The notes under the pieces: generated by a model | What the model was told of the DNA's origin: nothing | Database searches by the model: none | The model's input: the letters and a program-made list of their open reading frames with translations, nothing else | Translations under genes and position numbers: made by a program | Source: Polyangiaceae bacterium | Lineage (GTDB): Bacteria; Myxococcota_A; Polyangia; Polyangiales; Polyangiaceae | Direction of reading: 5' to 3' | DNA length: 64,000 bases | NCBI GenBank assembly: GCA_016712345.1 | Contig: JADJRH010000011.1 | Coordinates: forward strand, 1,364,001 to 1,428,000 | Part shown: positions 44,999 to 53,500 of the stretch, in pieces | Numbering within the stretch: the stretch's first letter is position 1 | How the letters are laid out: each line of letters opens with the position of its first letter

Positions 44999-45514
44999 CT
45001 ACTCCATGGAACGTTTGCGGGCCGGCTCAAATGTGCGAAAACAGCGATCCCAAAGGTGGTCCGCAACCATGAAGTTGCGAGGCCTGTCGTGGTGAATGTC
45101 GTGCCTGTCGCGCGCCAATCGAAACCAGCCAAATCGCCACAGCCAAGACTTTTGCGCGTGAAATTGCTCGTGCACATGGTTGATAATCACCAGGAGCACC
45201 ACCATTTCGCCCATGAAAAAGAGCGTCCACTGCCATGGTAAAACAAGCGCCGCGCTCGCCAGTTCAACCCCCAACGAGGGTAGGAGCGAATAGGCGCTGT
45301 TGGTGCGGCCCTCACCTGAAACGTACACATCCCCTGAGTGTCTCGTTTTTTTGGAGCTTGGGTAGATTGCGTGGTGCCCCAACATGTGAAACCCGCGCGT
45401 TGGACTTTGCGGTTTGTGCGCAAACCAATGGCCAAACCACACGGCGAGCGTCGTTGCGTAATATGCGGCCACCGCGGTTAGTGCAAGCTTGGCTACAAAT
45501 TCATACCCTCCCAC
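44999..45514 (-). CDS. Fatty acid hydroxylase/sterol desaturase superfamily membrane protein
   Basis: The 171-residue integral membrane protein has the di-iron histidine motifs of the superfamily: VWFGHWFAHKP, GFHMLGHHAIY, NHVHEQFHAQ and RHDIHHDRPRNFMVADHLWDRCF. Three or four hydrophobic segments are visible. The GTG start at 45514 has a GAGAGGT site 6 bases upstream. It probably hydroxylates or desaturates a lipid using O2. The gene is divergent from a fatty acid desaturase with only 28 bases between the starts, suggesting a shared regulatory region and linked roles in lipid modification. Its stop nearly abuts the convergent kinase gene. Confidence 0.85.
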   Translation of the reverse strand: MGGYEFVAKLALTAVAAYYATTLAVWFGHWFAHKPQSPTRGFHMLGHHAIYPSSKKTRHSGDVYVSGEGRTNSAYSLLPSLGVELASAALVLPWQWTLFFMGEMVVLLVIINHVHEQFHAQKSWLWRFGWFRLARDRHDIHHDRPRNFMVADHLWDRCFRTFEPARKRSME

Positions 45515-45542
45515 GGCTTACCTCTCGCAGTTGGATGTACCC

Positions 45543-46463
45543 ATGACCGTTCACGAGTTGCGCGCCCGGCTGCGCGAAGATCGCTCTCCAAAGAGTTCCA
45601 ATGCCGAACATTCCACCTCGCTTTGGCAGCGCTTTCTTGCGAGCAAACACGCGTCGATGTTGACCCACGGGTCGATCGTGCTGCTCACCGCGGCCAAGTT
45701 TTGGCTTCTCCTCAACACCCCCCTTTGGTTTGCGCTCGTGCCCTGCGCCCTCATTGAGCATCGCATTGGCATTATGATTCATGAGTACATCCATGGGATC
45801 CCGTTCACACGTTACAAGCATAGCCGGTGGGTGATCACCTTCTTCGATGGAATGGACCTTTGTTTCGGGCTTTTGGAGGTGTTTCGTGTGAGCCATCTCA
45901 CGCACCATCGGTGGCTCAATACCGAGCGTGACCCGGCTCACTTCAGCGTTCAAACGGTGGAACAACGAAAAGGCTTTGTGGGATTGCTTCTCAGTCTCGA
46001 ATTTCCGCAGCACGTCCTCTACCTGTGGAGTGCGCTCCGAGGACGTGTGCTTGATATTTCACCATGGCGAGTTGCTGCGGGAGCCGCACTTTCTGTGGGG
46101 TGGATCGTGTTTTGGGTGGCCATGGGGTATTGGTGGATGTGGCCCGTGCTTCAAGGGCTTGTGCTCTTCTCGGGGGCGATTTCTTCTTCACTCCGCGGCG
46201 CAGCCGAACACCATTCATACCCCGGTGACCCCAACTATGCCAACGAGTATAAAGTTGTTATTCCGGCGTTTCATATCAACCGCCACGTGCATCACCATAT
46301 TGACCCAAGTTGCCCATGGTACAGGCTGCAATTTGTAACCGATCGAACCTTACCCATCTGGGCTCCGTACGTGCATTGGTACAAAGCGTACGTTCAAAAA
46401 TCGTACGTTCTCATGCAACCCATGAAAGCGCCCCGCGAAGACCTGAATCGCCTCGACTCCTGA
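45543..46463 (+). CDS. Fatty acid desaturase family protein
   Basis: The 306-residue membrane protein has three His-rich boxes typical of membrane desaturases: HEYIHG, HLTHHRWLNTERD and a distal HVHHHIDPSCPWYRL, plus AAEHHSYPGD. Several transmembrane helices lie between them. ATG at 45543 (MTVHELRARLRED) was preferred over a TTG at 45489, which would overlap the divergent gene. The histidines bind a di-iron centre that introduces a double bond or hydroxyl into a lipid acyl chain or carotenoid-like substrate. It pairs with the divergent hydroxylase; the substrate is unknown. Confidence 0.87.
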   Translation: MTVHELRARLREDRSPKSSNAEHSTSLWQRFLASKHASMLTHGSIVLLTAAKFWLLLNTPLWFALVPCALIEHRIGIMIHEYIHGIPFTRYKHSRWVITFFDGMDLCFGLLEVFRVSHLTHHRWLNTERDPAHFSVQTVEQRKGFVGLLLSLEFPQHVLYLWSALRGRVLDISPWRVAAGAALSVGWIVFWVAMGYWWMWPVLQGLVLFSGAISSSLRGAAEHHSYPGDPNYANEYKVVIPAFHINRHVHHHIDPSCPWYRLQFVTDRTLPIWAPYVHWYKAYVQKSYVLMQPMKAPREDLNRLDS

Positions 46464-46532
46464 TAGCACAGCGTGTCAGGTCGTTGCGTGGTGGCGTCCG
46501 TTATCCAGGAGTTCGTTCTTTGGCGGCTCAAC

Positions 46533-47219
46533 TTAGGGTTTGGTAGCGCTGTTGACTCGCGTCATCCAGTTGGACACCGGTGTTGACCCGTTGATAATTG
46601 CGGCTCCTTCAGGGGTTGCGCCAATGCACCCGAGTTGAGAAACCACAGCGATGTCGGCCAAGGTTAGGGTAGACCCCACGAGCCACTGTCGCTCTCCCAA
46701 CATCCCGGCCAAGGCATCGACATGCCGCTCAATGTCTCTTAAAACGCGATCCACAGGTTTTTTCCCAAGTCCCTGCGCTCCAAGGGTTTGTTTGAGCGAC
46801 GGCCCAATCACTGTACCGGCGATGGCCTTAAACCACTTTGGGTCGTGCTCCAGGAGCGTGGGAACCCATTGCGCCGCGTTGTGGGCAAGGCCAAACCTCA
46901 CGAAGACTTCATAAAAATAGAGGCTTTCATCGGCCCAATCTTCAAGCACATGAACCAACCCCCGCTCCGCTCTGTCGGTGGGCAACAGGGCAGGGGTAGG
47001 AAACCGCTCTTCGAGGTAGTGAGCGATATCCGTTGAGTCGGTGATCATCGCTCCGTTGTGCTCCAGCACCGGCACCTTGCCCACTTTGTTGAGCTTGCGA
47101 AGGCGCGTGAACAATTGCGAGAGCGGCACTTCACGCGTTTCGTACGAAAGTCCTTTCACATGCAAAATGCGGCGGATTTTGTCGCAAAACGGTGAGATCT
47201 GAAACTGGTGGAGGATCAT
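46533..47219 (-). CDS. Glutathione S-transferase family protein
   Basis: The 228-residue protein has a thioredoxin-fold N-terminal domain (MILHQFQISPFCDKIRRILHVKGLSYE..GKVPVLEHNGAMITDSTDIAHYLEERFP) with the cis-Pro VPVL and the glutathione-binding DST motif. An all-helical C-terminal domain ends WLVGSTLTLADIAVVSQL, the usual GST N-capping motif. ATG at 47219 was used rather than the longer frame to 47285. The SPFC near residue 10 could make a Cys-type (beta/omega-like) active site. It would conjugate or reduce electrophiles with glutathione. It is divergent from cydA. Confidence 0.9.
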   Translation of the reverse strand: MILHQFQISPFCDKIRRILHVKGLSYETREVPLSQLFTRLRKLNKVGKVPVLEHNGAMITDSTDIAHYLEERFPTPALLPTDRAERGLVHVLEDWADESLYFYEVFVRFGLAHNAAQWVPTLLEHDPKWFKAIAGTVIGPSLKQTLGAQGLGKKPVDRVLRDIERHVDALAGMLGERQWLVGSTLTLADIAVVSQLGCIGATPEGAAIINGSTPVSNWMTRVNSATKP

Positions 47220-47343
47220 GGCAAACGCGAGTCTCGCTCGCCTTGGGCCGCGCCGCCAGCGGATTGTGACTACCCAATGAAACAATCATCTTCTCTCGGC
47301 CCACGTTTTGACCTAAGTGCTTCTGTGGAAGGCAGCGAGAGAC

Positions 47344-48780
47344 ATGGATCACCTCACATACGCGCGTGCACAAATGGGCATGTCGCTCGCTTTTCACATG
47401 ATATTTGCGGCACTCGGCGTGGCTCTCCCGCTCATGATGGTCCTCGCCGACTACCGTTATCTGCGCACTCGCGATCCCGACTACCTTGAGTTTTCCAAGC
47501 GAATGGCCAAGGGCACCGCCATTTTGTTCGCGGTGGGCGCCGTGTCGGGAACGGTGTTGTCCTTTGAGCTTGGGCTTCTTTGGCCCACGTTTATGGGCAC
47601 TTTTGGGGATGTTGTGGGGCTTCCCTTCGCGTTGGAGGGGTTTGCTTTTTTCACCGAGGCTATTTTTCTCGGCATCTACCTCTACGGGCGAAATCGCATC
47701 CCTGAAAAGTGGCACTTTGTTTCTGGCATTCTTGTTGCGCTTTCGGGCGTGCTTTCGGCCTTCTTTGTCACGTGTGTCAACTCCATCATGAATGACCCGA
47801 GCGGCTTTCGAATGGAAGGTGGTAAGGTGGTCGACCTCGATCCCGTTGCTGCCATGTTCAGCCGACCATGGGCTCATCAAACGCTGCACTCTATCTTGGC
47901 GTGTTATCAAGCCACGGCATTTGCCCTTGCCGCCGTTCATGCCGCGGTGTTGCTCAAACACCCGAGCAGCCCGCTGTTTCGAAAAGCGTTGAGACTAACC
48001 CTTTGGGTAGGGTGCATCACCGCGCTGCTTCAAATGTTCGCCGGACATTTTGCGGCTCAACAAGTGGCAGCCCATCAACCTGAAAAGCTCGCCGCGGCAG
48101 AAGCGCTCTACCATACCCAAGCCAACGCTCCGCTGTTGATTGGAGGCATCCCCGACGATCAAACGGGTGAGGTTCGCTGGGGGGTAGAAATACCTTCCGG
48201 TCTCAGCGTGCTCGCGTTTAACCACCCGAGCGCCGTGGTGCGCGGTCTAAACGAGTTTCCTCCTGAAAATCGGCCTCCCACCCTCAAAACGCACCTTTCG
48301 TTTCAGGTGATGGTAGGTACCGGCAGTGCCATGGCTCTTTTGGCAGTGGTCACCCTGTTTTCATGGTGGCGAAAATGGAACTTGTTCGCCTCGCGAAAAT
48401 ATCTTTGGGCCGTGGTCTTGAGTGGACCTTTGGGAATGATCGCTCTTGAAGCAGGTTGGCTTGTCACCGAGTTTGGGCGACAGCCGTGGGTGGTAAAAGG
48501 CTTTTTGCGCACCAAAGACGCGGTGACGCCGTTTCCCCATTTGGCAGTTCCGTTTTGGACCTTTACCGTTGTTTACCTTTTATTGGGGATCGCCGTTGTG
48601 TACTTACTCTTCAGGCAGCTTCGTCACTCTCACGTTGCGGCCAATGACCCACAAACGGTGGGGCCCATTTCGCTTCAAAAGCCCGACCTAACCACATCCA
48701 AGTCACCTTCCGCGGACACCAATCCTCCCGCGGTTGAATCTGACGCAAACTCTTACGGGGGAGATGACCGTGCCCACTGA
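47344..48780 (+). CDS. cydA: Cytochrome bd ubiquinol oxidase subunit I
   Basis: The 478-residue multi-span membrane protein starts at ATG 47344 (MDHLTYARAQMGMSLAFHMIFAALG) with GAGAG upstream. His in MSLAFHMIFAALG is the heme b595 ligand region, and GVLSAFFVTCVNSIMNDPSGF and WGVEIPSGLSVLAFN are typical CydA segments. The GRQPWVV motif is present. The quinol-binding loop is short, as in the CioA/short-Q-loop group. It transfers electrons from quinol to O2 with heme b and d, giving high-affinity, NO- and sulfide-tolerant respiration. It overlaps the start of cydB by 17 bases. Confidence 0.96.
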   Translation: MDHLTYARAQMGMSLAFHMIFAALGVALPLMMVLADYRYLRTRDPDYLEFSKRMAKGTAILFAVGAVSGTVLSFELGLLWPTFMGTFGDVVGLPFALEGFAFFTEAIFLGIYLYGRNRIPEKWHFVSGILVALSGVLSAFFVTCVNSIMNDPSGFRMEGGKVVDLDPVAAMFSRPWAHQTLHSILACYQATAFALAAVHAAVLLKHPSSPLFRKALRLTLWVGCITALLQMFAGHFAAQQVAAHQPEKLAAAEALYHTQANAPLLIGGIPDDQTGEVRWGVEIPSGLSVLAFNHPSAVVRGLNEFPPENRPPTLKTHLSFQVMVGTGSAMALLAVVTLFSWWRKWNLFASRKYLWAVVLSGPLGMIALEAGWLVTEFGRQPWVVKGFLRTKDAVTPFPHLAVPFWTFTVVYLLLGIAVVYLLFRQLRHSHVAANDPQTVGPISLQKPDLTTSKSPSADTNPPAVESDANSYGGDDRAH

Positions 48781-49780
48781 CCTGCTCCTCGGTGCCGTCA
48801 TGGTGGTGTCGCTCGTCCTCTACGTTGTGCTTGGAGGCGCCGATTTCGGCGGCGGCGTGTGGGATCTCCTCGCGTCTGGACCTCGCAAAAAAGAGCAACG
48901 CACGCTGATCGAAAAAGCGATTGGACCCATTTGGGAAGCCAATCACGTGTGGCTCATTCTTGTTGTGGTGCTCCTGTTTGGAGCATTTCCAAAGGCATTT
49001 TCGGCAATCGCAACGGCGCTCCACATTCCCCTTACCCTTTTTCTACTCGGCGTTGTTCTTCGGGGATCGGCGTTCACCTTTCGAGCCTACGACAGCCGCG
49101 AAGATCGAAAGCAACGCCGGTGGGGTCTCGTATTTTCCCTCGCCAGTTTGGTCGCGCCCATTCTCCTTGGGATGACTGTCGGCGCCATTGCTTCCGGTCA
49201 AATTCGAGTTGAAAATGGAATGGTCAAAAGCGGGTTCTTTCGCCCGTGGCTGGGTGTATTTCCGCTTGCTGTCGGCATCTACGCATTAACCCTGTTTGCC
49301 TTTTTGGCGGCGGTGTACCTTGCGCATCAAGCCGATAGTCAAGCTCTCCAAAAAGACTTCAGAACGCGTGCTCTCGCATCGGGGGTTTCTGTGGGCGTTC
49401 TCGCCCTCATCACGTTTTCACTTTCCCAATCGCACGCCCCTGAGATCGCGCATGGTCTCACCGATCATCCCATCACCTGGCCGCTCCACCTTGTCACCGC
49501 CGCCTTTGCCACAACCACATTCGTGCTGCTCTACCAGTGGAAATTCTCGTTGGCTCGGTGGACCGCCGCCGCGCAGGCCGGCATGATCGTGATCGGCTGG
49601 ACGGCTTCCCAATATCCCTACCTGGTTGTGCCCGACCTGACACTTGCCGGCTCCGCGGGGTCGGAAAAAACCCGCACCCTGTTGCTCGTCGCTCTCGCGG
49701 TGGGCTCGCTTGTGCTGTTTCCATCGCTGTTTGTGCTCTTTCGCGTGTTTCGAAAAACGGACCGCGATGGTGCCCATTGA
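48764..49780 (+). CDS. cydB: Cytochrome bd ubiquinol oxidase subunit II
   Basis: The 338-residue membrane protein starts at ATG 48764 (MTVPTDLLLGAVMVVSLVLYVVLGGADFGGGVWDLLA), with a GGGGGAG ribosome site directly before it inside the end of cydA. GGADFGGGVWD and GPIWEANHVWLILVVVLLFGAFPKAF are hallmark CydB motifs, and TASQYPYLVVPDLT lies near the C-terminus. About eight or nine membrane helices are present. It forms the heterodimer with CydA. No cydX-like small open frame was seen in the 175 bases that follow. Confidence 0.96.
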   Translation: MTVPTDLLLGAVMVVSLVLYVVLGGADFGGGVWDLLASGPRKKEQRTLIEKAIGPIWEANHVWLILVVVLLFGAFPKAFSAIATALHIPLTLFLLGVVLRGSAFTFRAYDSREDRKQRRWGLVFSLASLVAPILLGMTVGAIASGQIRVENGMVKSGFFRPWLGVFPLAVGIYALTLFAFLAAVYLAHQADSQALQKDFRTRALASGVSVGVLALITFSLSQSHAPEIAHGLTDHPITWPLHLVTAAFATTTFVLLYQWKFSLARWTAAAQAGMIVIGWTASQYPYLVVPDLTLAGSAGSEKTRTLLLVALAVGSLVLFPSLFVLFRVFRKTDRDGAH

Positions 49781-49834
49781 TAGACGGCATTCACGTTGCT
49801 TTTGGACTGGGTGAGTGAAATCTTGGGTAGATCA

Positions 49835-49857
49835 TTCACGCGCGGGAACGAACAGTG
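49835..49857 (+). repeat. 23-base element, copy 2
   Basis: The sequence runs ttcacgcgcgggaa followed by cgaacagtg, differing in about two positions from copy 1 at 39438-39460. It lies 98 bases before the TcBC toxin start. Both copies lie upstream of a gene on the same strand, so a shared operator is possible. Confidence 0.4.
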
Positions 49858-49955
49858 CGGTTGAAATTGATTCGCAAGAACGGGTGCTCACTGCCCCGAC
49901 GATTGTCTCTTTTTGGTGGTTGCGCGGCTGTGGCGGACGGGTGTAGACTGCCCGT

Positions 49956-50576
49956 GTGATCGGGTTTCGAAACATCACACCGGCCGATTTAAACGTCGGC
50001 AGTCGTGTGGATGTCGAACCGTTCTCGGGGAGCGCCCGCGCCACCGTTCCCATCCGGTTGAGCGCGGGTCGACAATCGTTTGGGCCCTCGCTCTCGCTTG
50101 TGCACAGTCAGGGTGATCGCGGCGGTGCGTTTGGAATGGGGTGGTCGCTCGCCGGCATTCCCTCGATTTTGATCGATACAAGCCGCGGTCTACCCACATA
50201 CGCTGAGGGGCAAGATCGCTATGTGTTTGCCGGGGGGCAAGAACTTGTACCTTACCGTCGAAAGGTGGGTTCAATCTGGCAAACCGTTGGGGAGGCGCAC
50301 GGCGAGTATTGGGTGGAGCGATTTCGGTGTAGGGTCGATCGATCGTTTGAGCGATTTGAACGGTGGACACACTCACAAACGCAGCGCGTTTTTTGGCGCG
50401 CTTACGCTCGAAACGGCGTTGTATCGGTGTTTGGCGCCGCCGCCGACAATTCAACTCGAATTGCCGATCCATCAAGTCCCAACGAACGCACATTCCAGTG
50501 GCTTCTGAGGCGCAATTCGACCAGAAAGGCAACGCCATCGTCTTTGAGTACAAACCTGAAAATGGAGTGGGAGTAG
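49956..50576 (+). CDS. TcB-TcC toxin component, N-terminal SpvB part (frame break near 50500)
   Basis: From GTG at 49956 the sequence shows a SpvB/TcdB N-terminus: SARATVPIRLSAGRQSFGPSLSLVHSQGDRGGAFGMGWSLAGIPSI, then LPTYAEGQDRYVFAGGQELVP. This domain is characteristic of TcB subunits of insecticidal Tc toxins. Real homology in this frame ends at FQWLL (about 50508) and continues as EAQFDQKGNAIVFEYKPE in another frame. One added G in ctgagg at about 50505-50510 would make a continuous QWLLEAQFDQ. The remaining residues to 50576 are out of frame. Confidence 0.8.
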   Translation: MIGFRNITPADLNVGSRVDVEPFSGSARATVPIRLSAGRQSFGPSLSLVHSQGDRGGAFGMGWSLAGIPSILIDTSRGLPTYAEGQDRYVFAGGQELVPYRRKVGSIWQTVGEAHGEYWVERFRCRVDRSFERFERWTHSQTQRVFWRAYARNGVVSVFGAAADNSTRIADPSSPNERTFQWLLRRNSTRKATPSSLSTNLKMEWE

Positions 50577-53500
50577 ACACCGGCGCAAGTTACGAGGTCC
50601 ATCGTTTTCGGGGGCAGGAGCGCCATTCTCAGCGGTACATCAAACGTGTTTTATACGGCAACAGCCATCCACTCTCAGCGGACAAACCTACTCATCCGCT
50701 GAACAGGTGGCATTTTCAAGTGGTGTTTGACTACGGGGAACATGAGGTTAATGCCACACCGGCTGAAACGATGCCGTGGACAGCGCGCACAGATGCATTT
50801 TCTACCTACCGGCCCGGGTTTGAAGTGCGAACCTACCGGGTATGCCGGCGCATCTTGCTGTTTCATCACTTTGATGAACTGGGTGATGCCGCGCGCCTTG
50901 TGAGCAGCACCGAGCTTCATCACGTTCTCAACGCGGGGGTGACTCTTCTAGAGAAGGTCGTCCACCGAGGCGTTCGCACGGATCTCACCTCCTCCACAGT
51001 TGCCGAGCGATCTCTGCCACCGCTGTCGTTTTTATACCATCAAGAAGAACCGTCGCGTTTTTTTCAATCGCCGGAGCGCGGGGGTGACATTCCGTGGGGG
51101 CTTGATGGAGCGGTGTACCGCTGGATAGACCTAAAAAACGAAGGCGTGCCCGGCATTTTATGCCGGCAGGGTGGAGGGTACACCTACAAAGAAAATTGGG
51201 GCAATGGTCAATTTGGCCCTTGGACAGTTGAAACAAAAATTCCCGCGGCCATTGCTGCCACGTTCTCGCTTGATGATTTTGACGGGGATGGCAACCTCAA
51301 CTTGGTTGGGTTCGAGGGCCGCGAGGCCGGTCATTACAAGTTTGATCGGGCCTCTCAAGCGTGGGAAGGTTTTTTGCCCTTCAAAGGTCAACCGCGAGTT
51401 GATTTTGGGCGGGCGCACGCCCAATGGGTAGACCTCAATGCCGACGGTTATGCCGACTTGTTGATCGACAGGGGAGATCGGTTGGTGTGGGTTCCGTCGC
51501 TTGGAGCCGACGGATTTGGGGCGCCGCTGGAGATCTCAAAACCCCCCACTTTGGGGCACGCCGCGCCCGGTTTTGCAAGCGATCTCCACAATCACACCTT
51601 TTTTGCCGACATGACGGGGGATGGCCTTGTGGACCTCGTCCGTATCACGTCGGGTCGAGTGGAGTATTGGCCAAACCTCGGTCATGGGCGGTTTGGCGAT
51701 GTGGTGGTGATGGAGGGCGCGCCGTGGTTTGACCAATTTGGTGAACAAGATCTGGCGCGCCTTCGATTGGTTGACCTGACGGGGAGCGGCACCGCCGATC
51801 TCATTTATATCGGCCGGGGCGAGATCCGGTGCTTCTATAACCACAACGGAAACTTGTTTGGCCCTGAAGTCCGCCTTTCCAACTTACCGGTGATCGATCG
51901 CATTGCGACGGCTCAGGTGGTCGACTTTTTGGGAGATGGTAGCAAATGCCTCGTGTGGTCGACCCCACTTTCAGCCCATGAGGGTCAAGCGCTCCAATAC
52001 CTGCGCCTGGCGGGAGACGTCCCGGCGAATGCGCTCGTCGAGTTAAATAACGGCGCGGGGCGAAAAACAATTCTCTCCTACAGATCTTCGGCTCGGGACT
52101 ACCTTGCAGACAAACGCAGGGGCGAGCCTTGGCAGTCACGCCTTCCACGACACCGACTTGTCGTCGCGTCGGTGGCGGACGTGGACCTGATTGGGGGAGG
52201 CCGACTGGCAACAAGTTACAGTTACCACGACGGCAAATTTGACGACGCCGAGCGTCGGGTGGCGGGCTTCTTACAAGTGGAATCGTGGGACGGAGATCTA
52301 CCCAGCTCGATCAACGCGTCTGAAAATCGTTTGTTTCAGCTCACCAAGACGTTTTATTACGGCGGCGAGTGCCAGGGATGGAATGAACGCGCCGCCCGGT
52401 TTTATCAAGGTGACACATCGGCGGCGCATGTTCCGGCTCCCACCCTGCAAGCGGTGGAGGACGTGTCCACCGAAGACCAGGTCGATGCGTTTCGATCGCT
52501 GGCAGGGGTGGAATGGAGGCGTGAGATCTATTCTGTGTCCGCCCCGCTTGCCCAGAGTACACATCCCCTTCGAACGGCGGAGCTTGGGTATGTGGTGAGG
52601 TGCGTTCAACCTTCCGGTATAAACGTCCGCGCGGCGTTCACTGTCGAGCAGACAGAATGCCTGGAACACGAGTACGAAGGTGATCCGAACGACCCGCGCG
52701 TCCATCACGAATTTTTGCTTGAAACCGGCGATTACGGCGTTGTCACTCAAAGGGTAGGGCTCACCTACCCACGGCGGCCGTCGCAGCTTTCTGTTGAGCC
52801 CGAGCAGCAGGCGGTGATCGCCGAGTTCGTCGAAACGTCGCACGTTCATATCGATCTACCCTCCCGGTTTGAAGTGGGGATCGATGTGGCAGAAAAGCGC
52901 GTCGCGTTGGGCGGGCTAATGCCCCCGGCGGGCGGCATATTTACGCGCGCTTCGCTTGTCCAGGCGGTAAGTGAGGCTCTTTCAAACCCCACGCCTTTTC
53001 ACGCGGCGTGGACACCAACCGCTCCCACATCCTGTGTCACATCGTTGAGGCGCCATTTCTTTTGGAACGACGATCGTTCCGGTGCAGCCCCGGAAGGGCA
53101 GGTGGGCGATGTGAAATTGCTCCACCACATTGAGCGGGCGATTTTTCCAGAAGGGTCGGTGGCGGATCTATTTGGCGGTCGCGTTACGGCACCAATGCTC
53201 GCGCAATCGTTCTACCATCAAGACGCGGGCTTTTATTGGACCCAAGAACCAACCTACCACTACGGCGATGCCAACGCGTTTTACCGCCTCCAGTCAGAAA
53301 CGCTCCCCGATGGCGGGACGCAAGAGTACACATGGGATGCGTACCATCTGCTGGTGCTCGGCACCACCGACGCGTTTCAGAATCAAACGTCGGCGGTCGC
53401 GGACTACCATCTTCTGGCGGCGAGCCAAATTCAAGACCCCAATGGGAATGTTACCCAGGTATTGTATGATCCGCTGGGCATCGCCGCAGCCACTTCTATC

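Noticed and set aside
50363..50497. Upstream part of the long TcBC frame as a real N-terminus
   Set aside because: Residues there (MDTLTNAARFLARLRSKRR and on) lack SpvB similarity, while the overlapping frame from 49956 carries it.
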